A DNA stretch of 64,000 bases from Plantago major (taxonomy: Eukaryota > Streptophyta > Magnoliopsida > Lamiales > Plantaginaceae), in the NCBI GenBank assembly GCA_026545765.1, contig JAIFAC010000300.1, forward strand, positions 62,001-126,000, given 5' to 3'. Positions 1-12,372 of this stretch are shown piece after piece. A program made the position numbers and the translations under genes. The notes beneath the pieces are model-generated. The model saw nothing but the letters and a program-made list of their open reading frames with translations. It was not told the origin of the DNA and did no database searches. How positions within the stretch are numbered: the first letter of the stretch is position 1; every line of letters starts with the position of its first letter.

Positions 1-59
1 GAGGATTTGGACGAGGATGCGAAATCAAGCGTAAGTCAGCGGACTTATGATAAAAGAAA

Positions 60-262
60 TGTTTAATGCTATAATTGCCATAAATATGGACACTACTTAT
101 GAGTGTCGGTATGCAAAAAATATGGGAGGACGGCGGCAAGTGAACTACGAGATGCGATGTCACGGAGAAAGCAGGATCGACATCATTGTTCATACATAAA
201 GGAGTTGTGAGGATGAATATTCCACGTGGTATCTTGATAGCGGAGCAAGCAATTGCATGTGC
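60..262 (+). pseudogene. Copia gag zinc knuckle and start of protease
   Basis: A CCHC zinc-knuckle-like stretch (CYNCHKYGHY) starts at 67. In this family the knuckle binds the element's RNA in the virus-like particle. About 160 bases further on, WYLDSGASN at 227-253 matches the aspartic protease active-site motif D-S-G-A that opens the pol part of copia polyproteins. The remainder of gag lies outside the window. This is a fossil coding region. Confidence 0.75.
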
Positions 263-1606
263 AGAAAAAAGGAGATGTTCATGAAGCTTGATAAAACTCC
301 GGAAGAAGATGTGACGTTCGGAGATTACTGCAAAGTTACGGTCCAAGGCAAAGGTACGATTCTTTACAAATCTAAGAATGGTAATCATGGTGATATATCA
401 GATGTTTATTACGTTCACCTTATGAAAAGCAATATTTTAAGCCTTGGTCAACTATTGGAGAAAGGATTTATCATCAATATGAAGGATCGATATTTAACAC
501 TTAAAGATGCACGTGGAAATTTAATTGCACATGTGAAGATGACAAAGAATAGGTTATTCCCGTTAACATTAAGACATGATACACTTAAGTGCATGAAAAG
601 TGTCATAAAAGATGAGTCATGGTTGTGGCATTTGCGGTTTAGACATCTAAATTTTGGAGGCTTGAAGTTGTTGTCTTTAAAGAATATGGTGAAAGGGCTG
701 CCTCATATCGATCACCCGAATGAAGTATGTGAAGGATGTATTCTCGGAAAGCATCATAGGCCGAGTTTCTCGAAGGAAAAGAGATGGCGAGCATCACGTC
801 CATTGGAGATAGTGCACATAGACGTTTGTGGTCCACTAAAGCCCGCATCTCTCGGAGGTAACAATTACTTCCTTACTTTCATTGATGATTTTTCTAGAAA
901 TACGTGGGTTTATTTCTTGAAGAGAAAATCGGAAGTATTTGAAGTGTTCAAAGAATTTAAGAACTTGGTGGAGAATCAAAGTGGTTGTCGTATAAAAGTC
1001 CTAAGATCCGATCAAGGTGGAGAATACACATTGGATATGTTCGAGAAATTTTGCAGAGATTATGGAATCAGACATCGATTGGCCTTGACTACACCACAGT
1101 TGAATGGAGTTGCAGAATGAAAGAATCACACTATATTGGACATGGCAAGACGCATGGTGAAAGAAAAGAACTTGCCACGGGAATTTTGGGCAGAAGCCGT
1201 AGCAACAAGCGTGTACTTGTTGAATCGTTGTCCTACGAAAAGTGTATGGTTCAAGACTCCTGAAGAAGCTTGGAGTTCGATCAAGCCAGGCGTTTCACAC
1301 TTTAGAGTGTGTGGATGTATTGCGTACGCAAAAATCCCAGAGGCCAGAAGGACCAAGCTTGACGACAAAGGTGAGAAATGCATTTTTGTTGGATATGGAG
1401 ATAGAACGATGGGTTACAAGTTATATAATCCACTAACAAAGAAGAATATTATAAGTCGGGATGTCGTCTTTGAAGAAGATCAAATGTGGAATTGGGAAGA
1501 TCCACAAGATAATGGAAAATCTATAGTTATTGAAGGAGAAGAAAGTAAAGAAGAAGCTCATATACCAGTTGATGAAGCGAGTGCCACCCAGAAGAAGCAA
1601 TTTTAA
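257..1606 (+). pseudogene. Copia GAG-pre-integrase and integrase region
   Basis: From about 600 the translation reads LWHLRFRHLNFGGL and then C-x2-C (CEGCILGK), the zinc-binding N-terminal integrase domain. The catalytic core follows from about 800, with VHIDVCGPL and FIDDFSRNTWVYFLK and then RSDQGGEY near 1,010, which supplies acidic residues of the D,D-35-E site. A C-terminal part follows with [16 protein letters not shown] near 1,390, typical of copia integrase. In life the enzyme joins element cDNA to host DNA. The copy is broken. Confidence 0.85.
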
Positions 1607-1689
1607 GGGATATCTATGAAGCGATAGAAATGCAAGAAGAAAATGAGGATGTGAATATGATGTGCTTCTACATGGATTACGATCCTCTA

Positions 1690-3455
1690 TCATTGATGAA
1701 GCTTAGGGAGAAGAAATGGAGGGCGCAATGGATGAAGAAATAAACTCCATTGAGAAAAATGACACTTGGTTTTTGGCAATGACTGCCGGAAGGCCGTAAA
1801 GCAATTGGCGTCAAATGGGTATACATGCAAGACTAAGAAAAATGCCTAAGGAGAAGTTCAGAGATATAAAGCAAGGCTAGTGGCGAAAGGATATCGTCAG
1901 AAGGAAGGAATCGATTATAATGAGGTATTTGCTCCGTATGCGTTTGGAGACTATCGGACTTTTATTTCACTTCTTTGCAACCTGTTGGAAAATTTATCAA
2001 TTGGATGTAAACTACGCTTTCTTGAATGGATTTCTTCAAGAAGAAATATATATGTGGAACGACAAGAAGGCTACATCGAGGAGGACATGAGAATAAAGTC
2101 TCTAGCTCGAAAGCATTATATGGGCTTAAGCAAGCTCCTCGAGCTTGGAATACAGAGATCGATGAGTATTTTTGGAAGATGGGTTTCTGAAGTGCCCGTC
2201 TGAGCATGCACTATACATGAAGAAAGGCAGTGCGTAGCGTTTTATATGTTTGCCTCTATGTCGATGATTTGATCTTCTGAGGAAACAATGAGGCTATGTT
2301 AGAAGTTTAAGAAAAATATGGTCATGGAGTTGAGATGACCGATATTGGGTTGATGGCACAATTTCTCGGAATTGAGGTGGTGAAAAAAGAAGAATTTTTA
2401 TCTCCCGGGCGCCTATGCTAAACAAATATTGGAGAAATTCAAGATGGAGTCATGCAATCCGATAAATACTCGATTGAATGCAGACGAAATTTAGAAAATC
2501 TTATGATGAGAATCGCGTGGATCAGACATACTTGAAAGTCTTGTGGGCGATCTCGGGTATCTTACTTGCACTAGACACGACATTCTTTATGCAGTTGGAC
2601 TAATTAAGCGTACATATGGAACTCAGTCATCAATAGCAATAAATGCCGCAAAAAGATCTTCTTATTAAAGAAAGTGTTTGAAGAGATCTATTATTTTCTT
2701 CTTCAATTAAAAGACAACTTGTCGGTTATTGACCAGCGGCGGGAGAGGGAGAGGAGAAGAAGAAGAAAAAGGATATTGTTTCTTTGTTGTCTTTGTTGGG
2801 ATTGGGGATGCCGCAAAAAACAAAAGCAAGCCATTGACTTTATCGGACATATATAGTAGAATATGTTCAACAAGATTGTTTATCGTGTAATACAAATATT
2901 AGCTAAGTCCATGGATTCAAGTATCAATCGCATCTAAATGCATAAAAATCTTCTATTATATATTAAAAGGTACGTTGAAAGATGGTCTCTTTTTTCTTCC
3001 AAATCGAAGTTAGACTTGTTGGTTATTAGGAGATAGGAGGGGAGGAGACTTAGATGAAAAAAAAAACCACGGATATTGTTTCTTTGTTGGGGATGGATGC
3101 CACATTTACATGACGACAAAGCCAGCAATTGTTTATCGACATGTACAGATGGTAGATCCGTTCGACAGATCATTATGTGCAATGGACATATATGGCTAAA
3201 AATTTTTGAGATTCACAAGATGGACAATGTCGATAACGGGTCATCAATTTCATTAGCGAAAATCGATTTTTAATGAAAGGAGTAAGCATATTAACACACT
3301 ATCATTTTATCCAGAACGCGTGGGAAATCATGAAGTGGAGTTGGTATATTGTGAATCGAGAAGATCAAGTTGCGGACGTTTTTACAAAGCCTTTGAAGCA
3401 TGACATATTTGGAAGACTGAAGATGGCACTCGGCATGAGGACGTTAAAGAATTGA
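1690..3455 (+). pseudogene. Copia reverse transcriptase and RNase H region, degraded
   Basis: Short matches to copia RT are visible in order: [17 protein letters not shown] near 1,870, a tract near 2,000-2,200 corresponding to the region around [10 protein letters not shown], and a YVDD-like box with VDDLIF near 2,255-2,277. RNase H is only recognisable in pieces, the clearest being REDQVADVFTKPLKHDIF at about 3,358-3,411 (end of copia RNase H). A local duplication is visible within the RNase H part. The region is heavily decayed, more so than the integrase part. Confidence 0.7.
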
Positions 3456-3468
3456 GCTTAAGGGAGGA

Positions 3469-3940
3469 TGTTGAAAATATTAAGCTCAATTTATAAATAG
3501 AAGAATCTAGAGGGACCTAGAAATGAAATGAGAAAAGTAAGGGACTTTGGAGAAAATTCTAGAAGGACGAAGATGCAATAAGAAGGCAATTGATGCGGGA
3601 CATGGTCAAAATTTGTGAACGAAAGGAGAAGAAATGAAGATTACGGAGAGCTCATGAATGGCGGCAAAAAGGATTATCATGAAGATTAAATAGGCAGCTT
3701 GATCAATTTTAGCACCAAGAATGAGTGAAGAAGAATTAGCGAAGAAGAAAAAGCAAGTAAGAAAGAAAAGAAAAACAGTAGCTCGTGAGTCATAGGTATT
3801 GAAATAGCTTGAGTGTGTTGAGTCTTTTGTACCAAAAATATTGTACTACTTAGTGTATAATAAAAAGTGAGTTTACTATTGCACAAAATTAATCGTTTCT
3901 GGGCACCTTGATATCCTTAAACACTTAAAACACCCCAACA
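3469..3940 (+). repeat. 3' LTR of the Ty1/copia element
   Basis: The segment starts with TGTTGAAAATATTAAG, directly after a purine-rich tract (AAGGGAGGA, 3,460-3,468) that would be the polypurine tract, and ends with CACCCCAACA. The TGTTG...CAACA ends form the short inverted repeat usual for LTRs. It is 472 bp long. Its partner LTR is outside the window, so neither age nor a target-site duplication can be read here. Confidence 0.75.
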
Positions 3941-5165
3941 GTCTCTTATGATTTTCCCATATTTTTTCATCAAGCAATGGACAATTACAATTTCATTTCA
4001 CTTTAGCATTCTTTCAGGACATGTTAAATGGAGGGCAGTTTTACTAAGCAGGACAACTTTTAACATATTGCAAAATACTTCAAGTAATATAAATATAAAA
4101 GTTAGTCCCATATTTATCATATATTCCGCTAAACCCCACAATACCTCACATCTTCAAAACTATATAATCGTAAACACACTACAATCTGATACGAGAACAA
4201 AAATCATATGGTTCAGTATTTGACGGACTATGTAGCGATAATGGCGAATCTAAAGGGGTATGAATTGTTTTAATTTGATATTTATAGTTGTTTATAATTA
4301 TTTTATTATGTTAAGTATACTTAAATTAGCTAAGATTTCACTAAAATTTACAAAAATGTCAAAAAATGACAAAAATGTTTGGTAGACATCTGACTTACTA
4401 GAAACGCTCTTGTGGTGTCTTGAGGCGGCGAGTGCAGTCGACATTGAGCAGACCGAACTTTATTACAGCGACTTTAAAAGTGACGAATTATAGTCTAATC
4501 GACTTCAAAGTGACCGGTCATTGATACGATCGACTTCAAAGGTGACCAGGGCATTACAGTAAACTTCAAGTGACCAAAAGCGATGGCAAAATGTGGCCCG
4601 TTTTAACTGGATTTTTTTTAGTAATTAATTCTAGTGTTTTATCGTGTATGATTTGATTAATTTTTTAATTTGTTTCTAACATTTTTTTAAATAATTAATT
4701 ATAATAAAAAAACTAACCTTCCTTTGATGCTTCTTTGTGTTATTCGATTTTGTTCGTTTGAAGATTGAAAGAGGAAAATGTATATAAGGGAGTTGAAATG
4801 CAAAATTTGAAATGTTTTCGGATAAAATTGTATTATTTTGAAGTTAATGGGTTGTTTTATAAATTACTATAATTTTGATGAGATTTGCAAAATGTTAGAA
4901 AAGTGTCATGCTTTTGGTAAAAATTGTACTGCGTTTAACATTCCTGTCATGATATTCTGAAATACAACCACATACTTCCCACGCGCCATTTTAAATTACC
5001 TCTACAAAGTTAGGTAATTTTGATAATATGCACTTTTCTTTCAAACTTTTACAATAGAATATCATCTATTAGCTAATAGTGCATCTTTGGAAATATATTG
5101 AGCGGAAATTAATAACCCATATTGTATTATACTAGTTGGACTACACAAGTCAAAATTAAGTAGCA
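3941..5165. other. AT-rich spacer, no gene seen
   Basis: This is the stretch between the copia 3' LTR and the 3' end of the transporter gene. Short open frames here are not conserved-looking. The only structured part I see is a 31-bp minisatellite at 4,469-4,575, listed separately. Any 3' untranslated region of the transporter would lie in the last few hundred bases. Confidence 0.6.
4469..4575. repeat. 31-bp minisatellite, four units
   Basis: A core like CGACTTCAAAGTGACC recurs at 4,469, 4,500, 4,531 and 4,561, so the period is 30-31 bp. The first and last units are the most diverged. No function is evident. Confidence 0.75.
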
Positions 5166-8100
5166 CTATAATAGATGTTTATTAGTATCAATCTTGTCCA
5201 TGGGAACATCCATATATGTCCTCTTATACTTGTACCACTTTGCACAAATCATGAAGTATCCCAAATTGACCACCTGCAAACCAGCAATTAGATAGTACAA
5301 GTAATCCAATCTCCCTTCATTCAAATCCTCTGCCAACCAGTTACTTCCGTGACCAACTTTTGTGCTCTTATGTATTAGTGAAATCAAGAAACTACTCAAA
5401 TAGCTCCCCACTGCAATTCCACAATAGAGGAAAGACCCTGCAAAGCTCCTCATATTTTCAGGAAACTGCTTGTAATAGAACTCGATTTGGCCTATAATAC
5501 AAATGCCTCTGATAGCCCTCAAGTATCAACTGTGGGATAAACCAGTTCCCTGACATGGCGAAATTGCCCCTTGTGTGGGTAGATACCCAACGTTGGACGT
5601 GTCAAAGCCCATGTCCATACGTGTTTCAACTAACGCACATGCTACCATTGTGAAAATTCCCAATACTATACCAATGCCGATTCTCTGCAACATTGTGAAC
5701 CCCTCTTCTTTCTTACTGAACTTTCTTAGGAATGGGACTAGGATCCGGTCGTATATGGGAATCCATGCAGTGAGGCTCAACATGGTGTATACATTGTAAG
5801 ATGCTGCCGGGATGTGGAAACCATTATTACCTAAGCCTGTAAACACAATGCTTGGATGACTCGTAGTTAGACAATTGGTTTAACACAATATAGTATATCA
5901 TACCAGATATCCATATGGGATAACTCTCACAACACATTTTACTTCTTCAACTTGCTGTAAACTGCAAATATTCCAGGGATTTGCAGCTGATCCATCTACA
6001 TTGATTTTATCTTCTGGTGCTAAAATTGCAGCTTTATTCAGGAACCTGTAAACATATGTATTAGCAAGACAGTCAAATTTTATGCCAATTTTCTTTTAGT
6101 AATGTTGAACGCAGGTAGCAAACAACTTTAGCGAAATCAAACAAGTATATGATGTAGAAGAACTACAAGGCGCAGACGAATCAGCTCCACAATTTCACTC
6201 AGTCCGTCACACTTAGGGATTAAACGTGTACATGTTGCATGAAGACTTGTACCTTAGTATTGACAGTTAATAAAGTAATGTACTGGCAGAATAAATTTTC
6301 AATTAATATCAAATTCTTTGTTACAAATTTAATTTTACTGCTATGCGGCTTCCGAAAATAACTAGGGTATGATTTATCAACTACCATATCAATTTTCAGC
6401 TATCCTATACAGTATATATATTAGTGGACAACTATTGGAGTTGTGCAATTGAATACTTAATTTAAGTTAAATTGAACCCATTTATAATATATATGTATAT
6501 TAGACTTTAATTACAAAAAATCAATATGTTTTATTCTATCTAATTCTAAGTCCTAATGAAACTCCAACAAAATGAGTTCATCATTAAAAAAAAACTCAAT
6601 TTATCTTCAGCAATTAAATTCCAAACCCTAAATTAACCTCAACAGAATCAATTCATCATTAAAAATACTTAATATGTCTTCTACAATTAAATTCAAATCC
6701 CTAATTCAACCCCAACAAATCAATTCATCATAAAAAAAAGGAAAACAACAACAATAATAACCAATTATATTTCTTCTCCATCTTCTTTAATTAAATTGAA
6801 ACATATCAATTTGCACTAACCCAAAGCCTAATTATTTGTAACTAAATCTAATAACAGCGTGGCGTATTTCTCAGGTTCTAGCTACGTAATTCTACTAAAC
6901 AAAAAAGATAAGTAACTCGGATCATTTTGCAATTTACATAAAATCAAAAGTCACCAACCTGAAGTCCTCGGTATAAGCAAGCTTTGAGTTTATGGAATCA
7001 GAGGGAACATGATTGAACAAAGAATTCCATGGTTGTTCAGGCATATTATTCCTTCTCTTCTTAAACGCAACAACTAATGTTTGGATCAAACATGTTAATG
7101 GACTGCCTTGAGGCGACACCTTGACATAAATCCTATTCCCAATGAAGAAAACCATGCAGGACAACAACATGAGGAAAGTCGGTATGGCTAACCCGATAGC
7201 CCAATTTATCTCAGCTTGCACATACACGATTCCTGTTAAAGAAACCATCATAGCGAAAGTGAAGCTGAAATAGTACCAATTGAAGAAACTATTGATGCCT
7301 CTTCTTCCTGAGTCGGTATTTGGATTGAATTGATCTGCTCCAAAGGCCAAGTTACATGGCCTAATACCACTAGCTCCAAATACTAGTAGCGAATCCACCA
7401 TAGAGGAACGTGAGTTGCCCGGTTGAAGGTTCGACACACGAACTATTTTGTTCCGTTCCACACTTTGGTGGGTGTAGTGTCGAAACTGCTGCTGTCAGCA
7501 TAAGGAGGAACATCCCCTAATATCAGGAAATAATACAAGATTCAGATTATTAAAAAAATATTATAATTATACATTTATATTCCTCTCTATGATGAGTTTC
7601 AACTTTCAAATCTAGTGGGATCTGTTCTCAGACAATTAGTAAATCGCAGGAATACTCTCCGGCAACACTTTCCAAGTACAATATTGAATATATGTAGCTG
7701 ATAGAGTACATGCAGTAAAATATTATTCTGTAGACAAAAACCTATCAAGTTGAATTATTAAAGAGAAATGAAATAACTCAAAGCAATTTCATGTATAATG
7801 AAGATTTAGATAAATAAATTCCAGATAACATTTTGTGAACAAGATATATCATGTGTACCATGAAGGAACAAACTGAGGCGATCCCGAGGGTCACAAAACG
7901 CCCTAGATATGTGTCGGAAATGAAAGCACCTAACAACGTTCCTATGTTGCACGTTCCATGGAAGACGTTGATCACATTGTTTGCTGTGATAGAGGACATG
8001 TTGAATACTCCTATCAGATACACCAGAAGATTGGTGGATGTACCTATTGTTCCCAGCCTCTCAAACGTCTCGTTACCTGCAGCCAATGCCAATCTATTAG

Positions 8101-8315
8101 CTCAAATTCAAAACAATAACTACATGAAGCATGATAGTATTCAATTTAATATATTAAAACTCAACTGGCGTAACAGCACAATATATATATGTGATGTACG
8201 ATAACATGGTAACACAGTAAGATTTACCTATAACAAACGGCATGGCCTTGACCCCTCTGTAGTTTGGCTCTGTTTTGGCAGAAGAATCAAAATTTGAATC
8301 ATGTTTCTCCTCCAT
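5166..8315 (-). CDS. NRT1/PTR family (NPF2-like) transporter, four exons, frame disrupted in exons 3-4
   Basis: This is a proton-coupled membrane transporter of the NPF/PTR (MFS) family, which moves nitrate, peptides, hormones or glycosides. Exons on the minus strand are 8315-8228, 8076-7859 (218 bp, the usual NPF exon 2 size), 7516-6959 and 6045-5166. All introns have GT...AG ends and the phases fit. Total coding length is 1,744 nt, about 581 residues, normal for the family. Residues 32-36 are ETFER, the family's ExxER proton-coupling motif. Further NPF blocks are [68 protein letters not shown] and [18 protein letters not shown]. These resemble the NPF2 subfamily most; the substrate cannot be assigned. 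Small frameshifts lie near 7,390, 5,914, 5,858, 5,833, 5,560, 5,512 and 5,500. Either it is a young pseudogene or the consensus sequence is wrong. The start ATG is the first in frame after the TATA box. Confidence 0.88.
6551..6731. repeat. Diverged 73-bp tandem repeat inside intron 3 of the transporter gene
   Basis: A pattern like CCCTAAATTAACCTCAACAG followed by AATCAATTCATCAT recurs at about 6,551, 6,625 and 6,698. It lies wholly within the intron between exons 3 and 4, so it does not affect coding sequence. Confidence 0.55.
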
Positions 8316-8381
8316 GTCTGATGTTTGAAGAAGAACTAAGCTAATTCTTTTTCGATATACATGGTTATCTTGATATAGATA

Positions 8382-8389
8382 TATTTATA
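8382..8389 (-). promoter_or_regulatory. TATA box of the NPF transporter gene
   Basis: On the minus strand the sequence is TATAAATA, a standard plant TATA box, 67 bases upstream of the start codon at 8,315. Transcription would start around 8,350, leaving a short 5' leader. The position is inferred from spacing only. Confidence 0.5.
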
Positions 8390-9170
8390 CTAGAAAGAAG
8401 ATGATGCTTGTCAACGTCATAACATAATTGCGGTGACATACCATTTTACCTAAAAGACAAATCAAGAAAGGAAATCAATACAATCACCTCATCACCATAC
8501 TTAAGATTTCATATAAACCTCAAATTAATGGCATTTTACTTTAACAACCCATATGACCTTGACATCCCTAAAATATTCTTCCATGTCCGGTACAACATGG
8601 TGACCTTGCTATAACTTTAGATAATATGAGTGTGAAGGATTATATCTAACTCCACTTTTGTTTCTTGAAATATAAAAAATTATTATAAGCTTTAAAAGCG
8701 TTTACAAGTATAAAAAAATACTGATTTACAAGATCCAAGATGTACATCTTTACAATCTGCCCTTTCCTACATTAGGCCCATAACATTAACAAAAATGGAT
8801 TTTTCCACCCTTACAATCTGCCCTTTCCTTTGTACAAAGAAAAATTAAAAATTATGATCCAAAAATTCTAACGTAGATCACAACCGAAAGACTCCAGGAA
8901 CCTCAATATTCCAAAAGCCTAACCTCCGTCAATATGTCAATATATATCCAACTCCACTTATTCGAGCCGCTTGTCCAACTGTCCAAGTGACCATCCTCAT
9001 ACTCAAACTCAACTCATAAAATTTTTATTAAGTACCGAGACGTTCTTTAAATAAGTTATCTAGAGATGACATATATTTTCAATAAAATTATTCATGTTAT
9101 TAGTCAAAACGTCTATGTTGTTAATGAAATAAGCCTTGTTGTAATATGAAAAAACACCAATATTGAGAAC

Positions 9171-9268
9171 ATAGGTGTTTTGATTAATATCATCGATGAT
9201 TTTCTAGGTCCGTCTCTAGATAGGTGTTTGGATTAATATCATTGATGATTTTCTAGGTCCGTCTTTCG
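9171..9268. repeat. 49-bp tandem duplication
   Basis: The segment starting ATAGGTGTTTTGATTAATAT at 9,171 is repeated from 9,220 with only a few changes. The shared part ends in TTTTCTAGGTCCGTCT. Confidence 0.8.
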
Positions 9269-9454
9269 ATAAATTATCTAGAGACCGTCTATCGATCAGG
9301 AGACTTACTCAATTTTATATGCTACTATTCACAGCTCAATTATTTTTTTTAGATACAATATTACAATTACAATACTAGCCTTGGACAAATTTTATCATCA
9401 ATCCATATATTATGTAAAGCACAATGATCTAAACATCACCATATTCATTCAGTC

Positions 9455-10230
9455 ATATGTGAAATTTTGTAGAATTAGTTAGTATATTTTAGTCAGTATA
9501 TATTTCAATGTTATTTTTGGTATGTTGACTGCATATATAATTTTTATTAAATCTCATATAACTTTATCTAAAAAAATTCAAAAAAATATGGAAAATATAT
9601 TTGAATTCGTCGTGACAAGACGAATCCATATACACCAATATTGAATACTATTATTAATTAAATAAATTATTTTATCTATTAAAATAAAATATAAATTTAT
9701 TAAATAAGATAAAATAAAATACAGAAATTTTAAAAATAGAGCATTTATTAAATTAATTCAATCCTAGGTGGAATTAGTTGCATTTTCAACCGGTATATAC
9801 ATATTTAACAGTTGATTTTTGGTATGTTGGCTGCATATATAATTTTTATTAAATATCATATAACTTTATCTACAAAAATCCAAAAAATATATTGAACATA
9901 TATTTGAATTCTCCGTGACAAGACAAATCCATAGACACCAATCTTGAATATTATTATTATTCATTAAATAAATTATATTATTTATTAAAATAAAATATAA
10001 ATTTATTAAATAAGATAAAATGAAATAATTAAATTTAAAAAATAGAGCATTTATTAAATTAATTCAATCCTATGTGGAATTTTGTGGAATTAGTTGCATT
10101 TTCAACTAGTATATATTTCACTGTTTTTTTTTTGTATGTTGGCTGCATATATAGTTTTTATTAAGTCTCATATAAATTTATCTACAAAACTCCGAAAAAT
10201 ATTTATGTTTATATTAATAGATATTTATAT
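9455..10230. repeat. About 300-bp AT-rich tandem repeat, roughly 2.5 units
   Basis: The anchor GTATGTTGGCTGCATATATA recurs at 9,520, 9,822 and 10,134, giving periods of 302 and 312 bp. Each unit also carries CATATAACTTTATCTA, a block of TTTATTAAAATAAAATATAAATT and GTGGAATTAGTTGCATTTTC. A further copy of the same unit lies at 40,860-41,085, on the other side of the Sirevirus array. Confidence 0.8.
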
Positions 10231-10361
10231 TTTTAATTATACATTTTCATTCTCGGTTGGCTGATTAGAATAGGGAGATAATTTTGTGGCATAAAGTTTT
10301 GCGAGTTAAGCGTGGGCCGAGGCTAATGTTTTAGTGCTTAGATTATCAGTAAAGTGTTCTT

Positions 10362-10450
10362 ATATAATATAATATAATATAATATAATATAATATAATAT
10401 AATATAATATAATATAATATAATATAATATAATATAATATAACATAATAT
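10362..10450. repeat. Pentanucleotide microsatellite (AATAT)n
   Basis: About 17 near-perfect copies of a five-base AT-only unit run from 10,362 to 10,450, with a single C interrupting near the end. Confidence 0.9.
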
Positions 10451-10623
10451 ATAAAGCTGATGAGCTAAACTCACCAGATTCATTCTAATTCCATCCATCC
10501 TCGTGAAATTTTGATTCTCTTTGTTAGCGAGTGCGAATAGGGAGCGTGGTAGTGTAGTTCTTTGAGATCATGTGAGCAATGTTATTACTTAGTGACAAAA
10601 TTTTATGTCTTATGGTTGCTTAA

Positions 10624-10772
10624 AATGCGGAAGGTTTGCCAGCCAAATTAAGAACTAAATTTGTTCGAGATTTTGAGTGGCAACATGTAGTAATTGATAT
10701 GGATTTTTCTTTGGTGATTAAATTTCTTAAATCGACAAATTTTAGCCTTGCCACTTTGTTTCACTTTTCAAA
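10624..10772 (+). pseudogene. Possible plant RNase H-like (RVT_3) relic
   Basis: The translation NAEGLPAKLRTKFVRDFEW continuing into HVVIDMDFSLVIKFLKS resembles the AEAxAL...GW..V.vE.DS..VV..L helix-strand pattern of RNase H-like domains at the end of plant LINEs and related cellular proteins. Only about 45 residues can be matched, with no catalytic context around them. It could be chance. Confidence 0.25.
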
Positions 10773-11864
10773 GAAATTCAGGTATTTGATGGAAAATTTT
10801 GTTCCATATCTTTTACTATTAAACTACCTATATACAAATCATTAATCATTTATCTCCATCTTCATGCCGATATTGATTATACATTTATATTAATAAAGAA
10901 AAATCAGTTTGTCGTATTTTTTCTGATTAATTTTTGTACGTTTCAATTGGTGTTTCTGCAGTTATGGAGGATGGTCCAAGCATAAAAGAAGTAGAAAAGT
11001 ACTAAATAATATACTTATTTAAGTCATAGTTATCATGAGAATAATTAAGTTTGAGTTTACATCTTCAAGAAAATTAAAACATTTCGATATAATAGATAGA
11101 TGTTGATGAAGTGGATTATATACTCTAAGGATAATACTAAGCTAATCCAAACTTACAAGAATGGAACTTATACAACTTTAAACCATTCCTAGCAACCTAA
11201 TGACTTATCTTAGCTCAGAAAGGTGGTTAGTACTCTTGGTTCACTTGAACACTGTAAAAGAGGAAACTCACTAAGTATGATAGTCTAGTAAATCTTGTAT
11301 AGGATGTTAGGTCTCGAAATGTAATTTTATTTTCTAAAGAAGACCGAAGAAGACTTCTAGCGAGGAAAAGTTCAGCGGATTTGAAGATTTGAAGGCGCAC
11401 AAGATTCTTTGAAGACAAAGGTTTTTAGATACCTATGTCCGGATATCTTGAAGAAACAAGTGTTTGAAACACAAATGTTGCAAAAGATATCGAGAATAAA
11501 AGGTTTACGAGGGCGAAAGTGCTTACGATATCTACACTCGAATACCTTGGATATAAACTATGTTTACGAAAGAAATATTTTATAACAAAGTTGTTTCAAC
11601 AAATGGTATCTGAGTTGTGATAATCGATGGAAATGAACATGCAAAGTTTGAAAACTACGATTGTATAAAGATCTACGATACCATGCATAGTTAGTTGGCA
11701 CTCTGAGGACAAAATATAGTACAATGCATTAAATGCATGACGAAATATGCGAACAAAAGCGGTAACCGAAGAAGAAGGCAGGCTGCTACTGATTATATTA
11801 GGATATCAATAGTTTGAATTTGATTAAGCTATGAGATACTATTCAAGCGGCACTCAAATTCATC

Positions 11865-11872
11865 TATAAATA
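11865..11872 (+). promoter_or_regulatory. LTR A TATA box
   Basis: TATAAATA in the context CATCTATAAATATCAACACTTAG. The same octamer sits at the equivalent place in all five Sirevirus LTRs of the window, which supports it as the element promoter. Confidence 0.6.
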
Positions 11873-12253
11873 TCAACACTTAGGCTTGAGAAAACACACA
11901 CATAACCTTGAACTTACATTGAATACTCACACAAGCTCTCTCGAGCAAACTACTTACCTTGAAGCTTTACATTGCGACCAAAGCTCTTGATTCTAAGTAG
12001 CCTGAAAGATCTAAGTGTCACGATCCTTAACAAGCATTGTTATACGTGAAGGAGTTGAACTAAGATTTCATATCTGAGATTCATTCTACGGAACACTTAC
12101 TGATAGACTTGGGTCGATGAGAACAAGATACCATACATTGAAAAGTGTATTAAGTATACTTGATTCATAGAGCTATCTGAATAGCTGGATATGTTATTTA
12201 AGAAGCTCACGACAAACAAACCTAAAACGATACCATATTAGGCGTGGAGTATA

Positions 12254-12372
12254 GGAAGTACTTAGTTTGGGAAACTAAGGAATAATTCAAGGTTCTTGAG
12301 CACGGAAGTACTTAGCTTGGGAAGCTAAGGAATTGCTCAAAGGTTTACAGTCTGAAGTACTTGTGAAAGCGG
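12254..12372 (+). other. Triple hairpin repeat in LTR A
   Basis: Three head-to-tail units of about 53 bp begin with (G)GAAGTACTT. The first two carry perfect stems CTTAGTTT-GGG-AAACTAAG and CTTAGCTT-GGG-AAGCTAAG. They lie downstream of the TATA box, so they should be part of the transcript leader. Confidence 0.65.

Larger units (their letters stand above)
1..3940 (+). mobile_element. Ty1/copia LTR retrotransposon, 3' portion, old and broken
   Basis: The order of domains is gag zinc knuckle, aspartic protease, integrase, reverse transcriptase and RNase H, followed by an LTR. Integrase before RT defines the Ty1/copia order. The 5' LTR and most of gag lie upstream of the window. The integrase sequence resembles the TNT1/Tork-like group of plant copia elements, but I would not fix the lineage by eye. 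The element is clearly broken, with many (more than ten) interruptions, so it is an old fossil. The 3' LTR keeps TG...CA ends. It does not belong to the Sirevirus family found later in the window. Confidence 0.9.
8398..11189. other. AT-rich spacer with local repeats, no intact gene
   Basis: This lies between the transporter promoter and the Sirevirus array. It holds a 49-bp duplication (9,171-9,268), about 300-bp tandem repeats (9,455-10,230), a pentanucleotide array (10,362-10,450), a weak RNase H-like relic (10,624-10,772) and a duplicated 19-mer TTACAATCTGCCCTTTCCT near 8,750 and 8,811. Nothing else stands out. Confidence 0.6.

Noticed and set aside
9171-9268. A CRISPR-like repeat array
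   Set aside because: Only two contiguous units with no spacers, in a plant-type sequence.
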